Shown one piece after another: positions 25,354-34,119 of a DNA stretch of 64,000 bases (the stretch's first letter is position 1; each line of letters opens with the position of its first letter). The position numbers and the translations under genes are program-made. Source of the stretch: JAPOKJ01 sp031421635 (GTDB taxonomy: Bacteria; Pseudomonadota; Gammaproteobacteria; Burkholderiales; Burkholderiaceae_E). A model generated the notes under the pieces. It ran no database searches and was not told the origin of the DNA. It saw only the letters and a program-made list of their open reading frames with translations. The stretch covers positions 1 to 64,000 of the forward strand of contig JANOPA010000106.1 in the NCBI GenBank assembly GCA_031421635.1, read 5' to 3'.

Positions 25354-26562
25354 TCACGAACGCTCAATGCCGAGCTCTTGCTCGATTCGCTTGACCACAC
25401 TCATGGCTTGATCCGAGGAATCGCCAAGCACCGTGACATGCCCCATTTTGCGGCCTGGGCGGGCCTCAGATTTGCCGTACAAATGCAACTTGGCTCTGGG
25501 GTGCTTGACGATATGAAGCCAATTGGGTTCGCTAGCGTGTTTAGATGCAACCTCGCCTTCTACCGCAGTAAACCAAATGTCGCCTAAAAGGTTGAGCATG
25601 ACAGAAGGTTCATGCAACTGTGTGCTACCCAGTGGCCAGCCAGCAAGTATGCGAGCCTGTTGCTCGAACTGACTGGTCACACAAGCGTCGATGGAATAAT
25701 GGCCAGAATTGTGCGGGCGAGGAGCCATTTCATTGACCACCAAACTGCCATCATCCAATACAAAAAACTCTACGCACAAGACGCCGACATAGTCCAAGCC
25801 GTGAACAATCTTGACGGCCGAATCGCAAGCCTTCAAGGCTAATCCGGCATCGATGTGCGCCGGTACGGTTGAACGAGCCAAGATACCGGCTTGATGCCAA
25901 TTTTCGGAGACCGGATAGACGGCAGTCTCAGCATCAAAGGCCCGCGCTACCACTACCGACAATTCTTGCCTCAGCTCGCAACGCTTTTCTAATACACAGG
26001 CCGCTCCACCCATCACGTCATAAGCGTCCAGGGCCTGCGCCAAACTCATCACTCGCGCTTGGCCTTTGCCGTCATAGCCCATGCGTGCTGACTTCAAAAT
26101 ACCCGGGAGTAAAGCGCTTTGATCGGCCACGCTCAGGGATTCAAGTGTGAGTCGAGACTCAATCGCCAAATACGGAACAACATCCAAGCCAATTTTTTCG
26201 ACAAATCGTTTCTCGGCAATTCGATCTTGAGCAACCGCGACGTTCTCAGCACGCGGGCTGACGATCATCTTCTCGGCGAGTAATTCAAGGGCGAGCGCAG
26301 GGACGTTCTCAAACTCGGTGGTCACGGCCTTACAAAGGGTCGACAACTCGGTTAATGCGGCTACATCCAGGTAATCGGCGCGTAAGTGTAAATCGGCGAC
26401 CGAACCAGCCGGTGAATCCATTCCTGGATCGAGAACACAGACCTTAAAGCCCATGCTTTGTGCCGCCATGCAAAACATGCGACCAAGTTGCCCCCCGCCT
26501 AGTACGCCGAGCCAGGAACCTGGCGGCAAGGTGGGGTCCGGTTTAAAGCGTGCACTGCTCAT
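25354..26562 (-). CDS. purK: 5-(carboxyamino)imidazole ribonucleotide synthase
   Basis: 402 residues of the ATP-grasp family: GSWLGVLGGGQLGRMFCMAA at the start, AVAQDRIAEKRFVEKIGLDV, VCVEFFVLDDGSLVVNE and MAPRPHNSGHYSIDAC. The enzyme uses ATP and bicarbonate to carboxylate AIR in purine synthesis, and its product goes to PurE. It lies 32 bases downstream of purE on the same strand, so the order of transcription is purC-purE-purK-Sua5. Confidence 0.95.
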   Translation of the reverse strand: MSSARFKPDPTLPPGSWLGVLGGGQLGRMFCMAAQSMGFKVCVLDPGMDSPAGSVADLHLRADYLDVAALTELSTLCKAVTTEFENVPALALELLAEKMIVSPRAENVAVAQDRIAEKRFVEKIGLDVVPYLAIESRLTLESLSVADQSALLPGILKSARMGYDGKGQARVMSLAQALDAYDVMGGAACVLEKRCELRQELSVVVARAFDAETAVYPVSENWHQAGILARSTVPAHIDAGLALKACDSAVKIVHGLDYVGVLCVEFFVLDDGSLVVNEMAPRPHNSGHYSIDACVTSQFEQQARILAGWPLGSTQLHEPSVMLNLLGDIWFTAVEGEVASKHASEPNWLHIVKHPRAKLHLYGKSEARPGRKMGHVTVLGDSSDQAMSVVKRIEQELGIERS

Positions 26563-26594
26563 GAGCTACCCCAATCAACATCAAATGTCATGCT

Positions 26595-27083
26595 CTACGA
26601 TGCCTTTGCGGGAGGCAAACTCATCTGGCGCGCCACTTCAGTTTGCTCAAGTCTAAACCCTTGCAGCTTTTCACTCAAGGAAGAATCATGCTGGGCCAAC
26701 ATGGCGACCGCGAATAACGCGGCATTGGCCGCTCCTGCCTCACCAATGGCGAAGGTTGCGACCGGGATGCCCTTGGGCATCTGCACGATAGACAGCAGGG
26801 AATCTTCCCCACGTAAATACTTTGAGGGGACGGGCACACCAAGCACCGGCACAATCGTTTTAGCAGCCAACATTCCGGGCAAGTGGGCAGCACCACCCGC
26901 ACCCGCAATAATCGCTTTCAGACCGCGGCTGACGGCGGCTTCGGCATAGGCGAACATTTCATCGGGCATTCGGTGCGCTGAGACAACTTTGGCCTCATGT
27001 TTCACTCCAAAGCGTTCGAGAATTGCCACCGCATGTTGCATCACCTCCCAGTCACTAGAGCTACCCATGACAATGCCAATCAT
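26595..27083 (-). CDS. purE: N5-CAIR mutase
   Basis: 162 residues. Class I PurE signature: GIVMGSSSDWEVMQHAVAIL, VVSAHRMPDEMF and IIAGAGGAAHLPGMLAAKT. It rearranges N5-carboxyaminoimidazole ribonucleotide to CAIR. Its ATG overlaps the purC stop codon as ATGA, and purK follows. Confidence 0.96.
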   Translation of the reverse strand: MIGIVMGSSSDWEVMQHAVAILERFGVKHEAKVVSAHRMPDEMFAYAEAAVSRGLKAIIAGAGGAAHLPGMLAAKTIVPVLGVPVPSKYLRGEDSLLSIVQMPKGIPVATFAIGEAGAANAALFAVAMLAQHDSSLSEKLQGFRLEQTEVARQMSLPPAKAS

Positions 27084-27997
27084 GTGCTCGCTCCGTTCGC
27101 AATAATCCCATCCAAGCCTCGGCCTGTAATACGCTTCAAGGCCTCCTTGTATTTGTCACTGGTTTTTGCAATAACCTCCGGCGGCAACTTTGGGGCCGGA
27201 GCAGTTTTCTTCCAACTCGTGACGGTCTCAAGATAGTCACGCACAAACTGTTTGTCGAAAGAAGGTGGAGAAATGCCCACCCGATACTCGCTGGCAGGCC
27301 AAAACCGGGAGGAATCAGCCGTCAGGACCTCATCCATCAAATGCAAGACGCCCGCCTCGTCCAAGCCAAACTCAAACTTGGTGTCAGCAATGATGATGCC
27401 TTTTTCCGCAGCCAGCGTACTCGCCTTCAGGTAGAGCTTGATACTGATCGTTCGAATCGTTTCAGCCAGATCCTTGCCGATCCGAGAGCACATGTCCTCG
27501 AAGGAAATGTTCTCATCATGCTCGCCCATTTCGGCCTTGGCAGCAGGCGTGAAAATCGGCTCGGGTAATTTCTGAGCCATTTGCAAACCAGCAGGTAACT
27601 GAATGCCACAGACCGCGCCGCTGTCTTGATAGTCCTTCCAGCCGGAACCAATCAGATAGCCGCGCACCACGGCCTCAACCATGATCGGCTGTAAACGTTT
27701 CACCACCATCGAGCGGCCAGCAACTTGCTTTAAATCTTCAGGCGAGACGACCACTTCGGGGGCAATGCCGGTTAAATGATTGGGCACAATATCGCCCAGA
27801 GCTTCAAACCAGTACAACGCCATTTGATTAAGCACTTTGCCTTTATCGGGAATCGGCTCTTGCATGATCACATCGAAAGCCGACAAACGATCCGTGGTCA
27901 GGATGAGCAGCTTGTCCTCGCCCACGGCGTAGTTGTCGCGCACCTTGCCTCGACCCAGCAAAGGGAGGCTCTTCAAGTCAGATTGATAAACGGCCAC
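27080..27997 (-). CDS. purC: phosphoribosylaminoimidazole-succinocarboxamide synthase
   Basis: About 305 residues from the GTG at 27997 (VAVYQSDLKSLPLLGRGKVR). The open frame runs 71 codons further upstream, but that part overlaps the preceding gene and has no PurC likeness, so the GTG is the sensible start. Hallmarks are GRGKVRDNY, TDRLSAFDVIM and IADTKFEFGLDEAG. The enzyme joins aspartate to CAIR with ATP. It is of the longer (about 300-residue) bacterial/eukaryote-like form. It heads the purC-E-K unit. Confidence 0.93.
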   Translation of the reverse strand: MAVYQSDLKSLPLLGRGKVRDNYAVGEDKLLILTTDRLSAFDVIMQEPIPDKGKVLNQMALYWFEALGDIVPNHLTGIAPEVVVSPEDLKQVAGRSMVVKRLQPIMVEAVVRGYLIGSGWKDYQDSGAVCGIQLPAGLQMAQKLPEPIFTPAAKAEMGEHDENISFEDMCSRIGKDLAETIRTISIKLYLKASTLAAEKGIIIADTKFEFGLDEAGVLHLMDEVLTADSSRFWPASEYRVGISPPSFDKQFVRDYLETVTSWKKTAPAPKLPPEVIAKTSDKYKEALKRITGRGLDGIIANGAST

Positions 27998-28028
27998 GTC
28001 GCACTTCTGTCGCAAAAACGCGATTATC

Positions 28029-28643
28029 TCATTGACCGACAAGTGGGGTCTGCAGAGCCTTACTGGCCCGTATTCGCTCTCGAAGCACTTCGAGTCGGTC
28101 CCCGCCCCAAAACAATTCTCCCTGGTAAAGCATGCTGGGCACACCAAAGACGCCGAGTTGCTCGGCCTTAGCCTGAATCGCGGCCTGTTGCAAGCGCCCC
28201 TCTCCCGCAAGAAACTCTAGAAACCCTCGGGCATCGGCCCCGGCCGACTGAATTACGGCAGCAATTTCCTCGGCTGAATCGATGTTCAAGTCACGTTTGA
28301 AAAATCGTTCAAAAACGATGTCGCGATAAGTCTCAAAGACAGAATGCTTCTGCGCGTAGAGCATGCCGATCGCGCTGAACGTACCGTCGAAAATTTTCTC
28401 AGGTCCCTTGATGATCAAGCCCTGTGCGATGGCGAAGCGACGCACGTCCATATACATGTAACGAATCTTGTGGATCGGGTACATGACTTCATGTTCACCG
28501 CTAGGGCCGACCCGATTAAGCTGTAAAGCGTAGGGAAACCACTCGAGACCTATGTTTTCAGAATGCGAAAGCGCGATCAGCGGCTGAACCGCAACGTACG
28601 AATAAGGACTTTTAAAATCGATATAGACACTCACTTTATCCAT
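28029..28643 (-). CDS. DsbA-family 2-hydroxychromene-2-carboxylate isomerase-like protein
   Basis: 204 residues of the DsbA/GST-kappa fold: VYIDFKSPYSYVAVQPL at the N-terminus, with serine in place of the thioredoxin cysteines as in HCCA isomerases, and VFGVPSMLYQGELFWGGDRL at the C-terminus. Known members isomerise ring-cleavage products of naphthalene-type compounds using glutathione, but many relatives have other roles. Its ATG shares one base with the stop codon of the truncated LysR gene upstream (TAATG). Confidence 0.85.
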   Translation of the reverse strand: MDKVSVYIDFKSPYSYVAVQPLIALSHSENIGLEWFPYALQLNRVGPSGEHEVMYPIHKIRYMYMDVRRFAIAQGLIIKGPEKIFDGTFSAIGMLYAQKHSVFETYRDIVFERFFKRDLNIDSAEEIAAVIQSAGADARGFLEFLAGEGRLQQAAIQAKAEQLGVFGVPSMLYQGELFWGGDRLEVLRERIRASKALQTPLVGQ

Positions 28644-28987
28644 TACCAACGCTCCAAGAAGTGCAGGCCTGAAAACCTTCTCGACGAGGCCAAAGAACCT
28701 TTCACCTGCCCGAGCTCTTCGCGTGCGCGCTCCACTTGATGCAAGATACCGCGCGCGTGCTGAAGCAAGGTCTGCCCTGCTTCTGTAACCACCGCGCCTC
28801 GACCATTTCTCTTGAGGAGGTGCTGATGCAACTCTACTTCGAGTTGGCGCACCTGACGGCTAAGTGCGGGTTGGGCAAGACCAAGCTCCAGAGCCGCACG
28901 AGTGAAACTACCCAATTCTGCAACTCGCACAAAAGACTCTAACTGCTTAAGATCCCTATCCCACAGATTATCATGAGCTTTCGGCAC
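28643..28987 (-). pseudogene. truncated LysR-family regulator, DNA-binding domain only
   Basis: 114 codons. The N-terminus is a good LysR helix-turn-helix (LKQLESFVRVAELGSFTRAA, QPALSRQVRQLEVELHQHLL) and linker helix up to about residue 97 (EELGQVKGSLA). There the family likeness stops: SSRRFSGLHFLERW and a stop follow instead of the ~200-residue effector domain. LysR proteins are normally near 300 residues. The simplest view is a 3' deletion that brought the isomerase gene directly behind it. A short DNA-binding remnant could still be made, but it could not sense a ligand. Confidence 0.72.
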
Positions 28988-29246
28988 ATTTCCTTACTCG
29001 ATCCTTGGGTCGCTGAGGAACACCTCCCTCCTACACCCCCCCACGGCGTCACCCAAGAGTCGCGCTCCAGCATTCACCGTCAAGAAAATTGCGGATACAC
29101 TTCGGGGTCTGAAGGACCGAAGCATTTTGTGATGCTCAGGGCCAAAACAAAGGACATCGAGCATCCCTTCTTCAAGCCATTTTCCAAGCCAATCGACCCG
29201 GCGCCTCATCCCCTTCATCGTCGCGGCACCGCTCTTTCTACAAAAT

Positions 29247-30584
29247 TTGACCGGCTCAATTTTGGCGACAGCGCTACCGAGCCTAGCCAAGGCCCTCGGT
29301 TCGGACGTTCTACATCTGAATCTCGCTATTACGCTCTATCTTTTAAGCGTTGCTCTGAGCCTGCCACTGGCCGCTTGGTTGTGCGAGAAAGTTGGGCCAC
29401 GACGCTTATTTTGTGCGGCGCTCTTGATTTTTTCCTTCGGATCAATCTTGGCGGCATTAAGTCAAAGTCTATGGCACTTGGCCGCCGCGCGAGCCTTTCA
29501 AGGTATCGGCGGCGCCATGATGATTCCTGTGGGCCGTCTCATTTTGCTCAGAAGCATGCCACCGGATGAAATTGTTAAGGCAACCATCTGGTACACAGTC
29601 CCCCCGGCCATCGGCGCCATTGTCGGACCTTTAGTGGGTGGCGTCGTCGTGACCTATTTGAGTTGGCAATGGCTCTTCCTGATCAATGTCCCGATTGCGC
29701 TGGGCGCCTGCTATCTCGCTCTAAAATTACTCGACAAAGATGGTCCAGGGCAGAAAATTCCGCTCGATCTCGGCAGCTACGCGCTTATGGCTCTAGCTCT
29801 GTTAGGAATGTTATCGGGGCTTGCCGGTAGCGGCAAGGGCTTGTTGTCGACTAGTGTTTGCGTCACGCTGATATTGAGCGGAATTGGCTTCTCCTGGCTC
29901 TACTTGCAACATGCCAAACGTGCCACTCATCCGGTTATGGATTTCGCTTTACTGCGCTTCCCGACCTTCAAGGCATCCATTGTGGGCGGCTTTGGCGTGC
30001 GAGTCGGTCAAGGCGCTGCACCTTTCATGTTGCCCCTGCTCTTCCAGATCGGTTTTGGACTAAGCCCCGTCGCTGCAGGAAGCTTAATTTTCGTATCGGG
30101 TGTCGGTTCGCTTTTGACCAGACCCGTGCTGACCCTCGCCATAAGACGCTATGGCTTTCGCAAGATGCTTATTGGCGCCACCATAGTCTGTAGCTTGCTC
30201 TACTTTAGTTTCGCTTTGCTCCGCCCCGGAATGTCCTATCTCGCAATGGTCGCCATGCTGTTACTGAACGGCGCAGCCAGGGGAATGTTATTGGTCAGCA
30301 TGAACACTTTGGGATACACCGAGATTCCCAAGCCCAAAATGAGTTACGCAACGGCGCTGTCGACGATGGGGCAACAGGTTTCAAATACCTTTGGCGTGGC
30401 CATGGCCGTGCTGCTCCTTAATATCGCGATGCAAGCGCGTGGCTCCGAAACCTTAGTGGCTGAAGACTTTTGGGTCGGATTTGTGGTGCTGGGACTACTT
30501 AACGCTTTGGCCCTGTTCTACTTTGTGCCCTTACCTGCCAATGTCGGGTCGGAACTGACGCCCTCTGCCGAGTCTCCCCCTTGA
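29247..30584 (+). CDS. MFS transporter, DHA2-like, with a damaged 5' end
   Basis: At least 445 residues with about 13 membrane segments, resembling drug/proton antiporters of the DHA2 group (GPRRLFCAALLIFSFGSIL; FQGIGGAMMIPVGRLILLR; MGQQVSNTFGVAMAVLL). The only standard start in frame is a TTG at 29247, inside the first membrane segment. The frame upstream still reads RRLIPFIVAAPLFLQNL, the expected first part of that segment, but has no ATG, GTG or TTG. A plausible N-terminus from an ATG at 29132 (MLRAKTKDIEHPFFKPF) is in another frame and would need one base skipped near 29195-29215. So either a frameshift mutation, a sequence error or a rare start codon. Confidence 0.78.
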   Translation: MTGSILATALPSLAKALGSDVLHLNLAITLYLLSVALSLPLAAWLCEKVGPRRLFCAALLIFSFGSILAALSQSLWHLAAARAFQGIGGAMMIPVGRLILLRSMPPDEIVKATIWYTVPPAIGAIVGPLVGGVVVTYLSWQWLFLINVPIALGACYLALKLLDKDGPGQKIPLDLGSYALMALALLGMLSGLAGSGKGLLSTSVCVTLILSGIGFSWLYLQHAKRATHPVMDFALLRFPTFKASIVGGFGVRVGQGAAPFMLPLLFQIGFGLSPVAAGSLIFVSGVGSLLTRPVLTLAIRRYGFRKMLIGATIVCSLLYFSFALLRPGMSYLAMVAMLLLNGAARGMLLVSMNTLGYTEIPKPKMSYATALSTMGQQVSNTFGVAMAVLLLNIAMQARGSETLVAEDFWVGFVVLGLLNALALFYFVPLPANVGSELTPSAESPP

Positions 30585-30644
30585 ATTATGGCTACAGAGG
30601 ACTCAAACTATGGACACGGTAATTTTGTAAAACCAGCCTGAATC

Positions 30645-31778
30645 ATGTTGACCTCCCTCAAACCTACGTTACGAAAACATGCCAGAGCCAGTCTGCTCCT
30701 GGCAACAGTTGCTTGTTTCATCGTCGCCGCTTCCCTTGCAACGGGTCAAACCAAAAGCACTCAAAATTTATCAAACACCAGTAAGATTCAACCCCGTGCG
30801 GTGACGCCACGTGGGCCCTTGCTTGGTGACGAGCAGCGCATCGTCAATTTGTTTGAGAGCGCCTCGCCATCCGTAGCCTACATTACCACCGAGGTGGTGC
30901 AGGCCGATCTTTGGCAACGCGCCGAAGTCAGCCAAGGGGCGGGGAGCGGCTTTGTCTGGGATGCGGCCGGGCACGTGGTCACCAACAACCATGTCATCCA
31001 AAACGCTCGACGCGTCTTTGTACAGTTGGACGCCGGTCAGGCCATCGAGGGCAAAGTCGTGGGGAGTGCTCCCGAATATGATTTGGCGGTAATTCTTCTC
31101 TCCAGAGTACCTGCAAATATTCGTCCGATTCCTTTAGGTGAAAGCCACAACCTCAAGATCGGGCAATCTGTCTATGCGATTGGCAACCCTTTCGGGCTGC
31201 AACGCACCTTAACGACCGGCATTATCAGCGCTCTGGACCGCGAGCTTCCAACCACCGACTATCGCGAAGTGGCCGGAGTGATTCAAACCGATGCGGCTAT
31301 TAATCCCGGCAACTCCGGCGGCCCTTTGCTCGATAGCGCGGGACGCTTGATCGGGGTGAACAGTGCAATTCGCTCAGCAAGTGGTAGCTCGGCTGGCATT
31401 GGTTTTTCGATTCCAGCCGATTTGGTTAATCGTATTGTTCCCGCGTTGATCAGCCGAGGTCGCGCGCCCTTACCTGGGATCGGTGTCAATCCAGTGCGTC
31501 CGGAACTGGTGGCTCGTGCAGGTATCGCCGGGGTAGTCATCGCGCAGCTTGATCCAAAGGGCCCGGCGGCACAAGCCGGTCTCGTTGCTTACAATCCTAA
31601 GACCGGTGCGCTCGGTGATGTGATCACTTCAGTCAACGGCAAGGTGGTCACCAGCTTGAGCGGTTTTGTGGGTGAACTAGACAAAGCGGGCATCGATAAG
31701 ACCGTCGAATTGACGGTCGTTCGAGATGGCAAAAAAGAGCGACGCGTCAATGTCAAGATTATTGATGTGCGTCGCTAG
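30645..31778 (+). CDS. HtrA/DegP-like serine protease with one PDZ domain
   Basis: 377 residues. An N-terminal hydrophobic segment (about residues 15-34) serves as signal or anchor. The trypsin-like domain shows His116 (TNNHVI), Asp146 (YDLAV) and Ser224 (GNSGGP). A single PDZ domain follows (residues ~285-370, IAGVVIAQLDPKGPAAQAGL). One PDZ and an N-terminal anchor resemble DegS more than DegP. Such enzymes act on misfolded or regulatory proteins in the periplasm. It stands alone, 60 bases after the MFS gene. Confidence 0.92.
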   Translation: MLTSLKPTLRKHARASLLLATVACFIVAASLATGQTKSTQNLSNTSKIQPRAVTPRGPLLGDEQRIVNLFESASPSVAYITTEVVQADLWQRAEVSQGAGSGFVWDAAGHVVTNNHVIQNARRVFVQLDAGQAIEGKVVGSAPEYDLAVILLSRVPANIRPIPLGESHNLKIGQSVYAIGNPFGLQRTLTTGIISALDRELPTTDYREVAGVIQTDAAINPGNSGGPLLDSAGRLIGVNSAIRSASGSSAGIGFSIPADLVNRIVPALISRGRAPLPGIGVNPVRPELVARAGIAGVVIAQLDPKGPAAQAGLVAYNPKTGALGDVITSVNGKVVTSLSGFVGELDKAGIDKTVELTVVRDGKKERRVNVKIIDVRR

Positions 31779-31808
31779 TGTGTGTTTGGTCAGAATAGAA
31801 GACTCTTC

Positions 31809-32404
31809 TTATTTCGAAAATGCCCTGCGCGATCCATCCTCAAACAAAGCATCATCTCGTACTACACTGCCGGTTTCGTTGAGCTCCCACTCGCCGGTCA
31901 CATGGCCTTTGTCGTCATAAACCCGCACCAGGCGCAGACGACTTTTGTCGTCAAATGTTTGATGTTCGCCGACGCCGCGTGGCTCCGAGCGGGTGTTTTT
32001 GATCACTGATTTTTTCGAAATTGATGAGCGGTTTTTTGGCGCAACGAACATCCCGCAATTTGCCGTTTTTATTGTTCATCAGCAACGAGTACGCCGCCAG
32101 CGTAAGTCTTGGCGCTACCCTCTTTGTTGCCTTTCGCATTGGTTCGAAAGTCGCGCTGCAGTTTGCCTTTATCGTAAAACCGTTCGAGACCAAAGAATGC
32201 ACCGTTTTGAACCTCCTGTTCATGAACCAATTGTTTAGTCTCGCTATCTTGGCAACGCATGATTCCGGTGAGCCCGGCCGTCGTACTTCCATTGTTAGGT
32301 TGCACCGATTTGCCGTTGATTTCGCAATCTTGTGGCGCCGCTAAGGCGATCTTGACCAATAAAATCAAGATGACAACACACCCGGCGCGAAATCGGTTGG
32401 TCAT
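31809..32404 (-). pseudogene. exported YwqK/MORN-like protein broken by two frameshifts
   Basis: Three overlapping frames together give one protein. From an ATG at 32404: signal peptide (GCVVILILLVKIALAAP) and repeats FFGLERFYDKGKLQRDFRTN up to the stop at 32069. A second frame continues NKNGKLRDVRCAKKPLI. A third gives SEPRGVGEHQTFDDKSRLRL and VYDDKGHVTGEWELNETG to 31809. The pattern (FYDKGKL, VYDDKGHVTGEW) is that of YwqK-family MORN-like repeats. Each switch requires skipping one base, and both fall near A-runs of five or six (around 32068 and 32005-32035). Decay, sequencing error or slippage are all possible. Confidence 0.6.
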
Positions 32405-32440
32405 TTGCTTTTCGCTCGAAAAACGAGATACTACCCAAGG

Positions 32441-32475
32441 CTAGGAGGCTGGCCGGCAGAAGGCGTGCCAGCGAG
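32441..32475. repeat. dispersed REP-like element, copy 2
   Basis: CTAGGAGGCTGGCCGGCAGA followed by AGGCGTGCCAGCGAG. It shares the core GGCAGAAGGCGTGCCAGC with the copy at 24189 and has the left arm (CTAGGAGGCTGGC) that pairs with GCCAGCCTCC in the other copies. It sits in a 270-base region (32405-32675) without any supported gene. Confidence 0.55.
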
Positions 32476-32675
32476 ACTGGCGAAAATTGAGGACAGTTTG
32501 GTAGCACTGACAAGCCAATAGCACTTGCGATTGGCGCGGGCGGTGATACCGAAATGGACCGATTTCTCGCCCGTCATAGCGCACGTCCTTCTGCCGCCCA
32601 GCCTACTAGTATGAGTGAAGCGCCCAATATCTCTGCATCACCTCGAGCACAAGGCGATGGGATCGCCCCGTCTGC

Positions 32676-33359
32676 CTAAAGCGCGTTCATCCCCGCTCGC
32701 ACCTTGGTCGTCACCGTGTCTTTAGAGACGATGAATTCAAGGAACCGTTTTGCCATATCAACCTGATCTGCGCTGCTTGCAATGCCCGCTGAGAAGGTCG
32801 TTACCAATTGGATCTCGGGTGGCAAAGGCCCTAGCAAAGAAATGCCGGGTAGCGAGATCAGCTCGGAGAGCTGCTGAAAACCTAGTTCTGCCTGGCCGTT
32901 GACCAGTAAGGTTCCCACGGGAACTCCGGGTGGGGCTATGACGAGACGAGGTTTAACTTGCTCGGCGATACCCCATTGGGTAAACAGCTTCTCAAGATAA
33001 ACGCCGCTCGGGCCTGTTGAGTAACTAATTGTCTTAGCCCCCAGAATGGCTTTCTTCAAGGCTTCCTGAGACCCAATGTCGATGAGCTTCGCTCCTGACT
33101 TGACGGCGGCGACGATTCCAGAACTCACAAAATCAGCGCGACTCCCAGCGCGCAAATACCCCTCTTCAATTAACAGATCGATCGCGTCGGCAGCCAGGAC
33201 CACGAGATCGAAAACCTCGCCTGCGCGAACTCGGCGATTGACATTGACGCCGCCGATAGACTCCACCACAACATTTGATGATTCAAGCGTTTTAAAATCG
33301 TGCGCCAAGAACTGCAACACATCTTTCGTGGCCATAGAGGAGATAATTTTTAATGTCAT
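32676..33359 (-). CDS. ModA-like substrate-binding domain protein without signal peptide
   Basis: 227 residues resembling molybdate-binding ABC proteins: LKIISSMATKDVLQFLAHDF at the start, AGEVFDLVVLAADAIDLLIEEG and TISYSTGPSGVYLEKLF. There is no signal peptide, and no transporter genes adjoin it. Such cytosolic ModA-like proteins recur in betaproteobacteria and have no firm function; they may bind small anions or act as sensors. It is distinct from the true modA at 54752. Confidence 0.78.
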   Translation of the reverse strand: MTLKIISSMATKDVLQFLAHDFKTLESSNVVVESIGGVNVNRRVRAGEVFDLVVLAADAIDLLIEEGYLRAGSRADFVSSGIVAAVKSGAKLIDIGSQEALKKAILGAKTISYSTGPSGVYLEKLFTQWGIAEQVKPRLVIAPPGVPVGTLLVNGQAELGFQQLSELISLPGISLLGPLPPEIQLVTTFSAGIASSADQVDMAKRFLEFIVSKDTVTTKVRAGMNAL

Positions 33360-33408
33360 ATGAGAGCTAGTGTTCTAAATTGAAAAAAGTTAGTGAATTG
33401 AAAGGCGC

Positions 33409-34119
33409 TCACTGTAAAGGTGGCATCTTCAGGCAATTTAATACGGTATCAAGCTTCGGGCCGGTAAAGTGAGGCCTCGGGCCGAGGGTCTCAAATGGCA
33501 GGCCTAGTCGGTTGATCCATACGGTGGTGAAGCCCGCCCAAGTCGCCCCTAGTACATCCCAAGCATTACTTGATACAAAAAGCACTTCGACCGGACTACA
33601 CTTGAAACGCTCTAACACCAAGGCATAACTCTCCGGCATCGTTTTAAACTGACGAATACCGTCAATTGAGATGACTGCATCGAACAAGCTCGCCATAGCA
33701 GCACTATTCACCGCCGAGTTCAGCATATCAGGACTGCCGTTCGAGAGTATCGCGATGGCCATGCCCTTCTCCTTCAGTTGATGAAGTACGGCAAGGTTTT
33801 CCGGAAAGGCTTGGAGCTTGGCATATTGGGCCATCAAGCTTTCTTCGTCACTTGTCTTGCCAACCAGCTTCAATCGCTCCAAGGTGTAGCGCAGCGACAA
33901 GCGGGTGAGTGTCCAGAACGATTCGTAGTAACGACTACCGCCAGCACCACGAGGATCGCTCAAAGAAATTAGTCGGGTGTACTCGATTTGCTTGTCGCGC
34001 CAAAGTGCAGCAATAGCGGCACCCTGCGTCGGAAACAAGGTCTCGGCCAAGGCATTGATTGAATACACATCGAACAAAGTGCCATATGCATCAAAGACAA
34101 TCACTTTGCAAGGCTTCAT
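33409..34119 (-). CDS. HAD-superfamily hydrolase, L-2-haloacid dehalogenase type
   Basis: 236 residues. HAD motif I is VIVFDAYGTLFD with nucleophile Asp10, motif II ILSNGS, motif III lysine in QFKTMPESYALV, and VSSNAWDVLGATWAGF matches the SSNxWD block of type II haloacid dehalogenases. These hydrolyse 2-haloalkanoates with inversion, although many relatives act on other substrates. Its ATG overlaps the stop of the preceding hydrolase gene as ATGA. Confidence 0.88.
   Translation of the reverse strand: MKPCKVIVFDAYGTLFDVYSINALAETLFPTQGAAIAALWRDKQIEYTRLISLSDPRGAGGSRYYESFWTLTRLSLRYTLERLKLVGKTSDEESLMAQYAKLQAFPENLAVLHQLKEKGMAIAILSNGSPDMLNSAVNSAAMASLFDAVISIDGIRQFKTMPESYALVLERFKCSPVEVLFVSSNAWDVLGATWAGFTTVWINRLGLPFETLGPRPHFTGPKLDTVLNCLKMPPLQ

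Noticed and set aside
27080..28210. Extended N-terminus of PurC beginning at 28210
   Set aside because: The extra 71 codons overlap the HCCA-isomerase-like gene and lack PurC likeness; the GTG at 27997 fits the family start.
28973..29569. 198-codon plus-strand frame before the MFS gene
   Set aside because: It overlaps the MFS gene in another frame and its C-terminal half has no family likeness. Only its short part after the ATG at 29132 may be the displaced MFS N-terminus.
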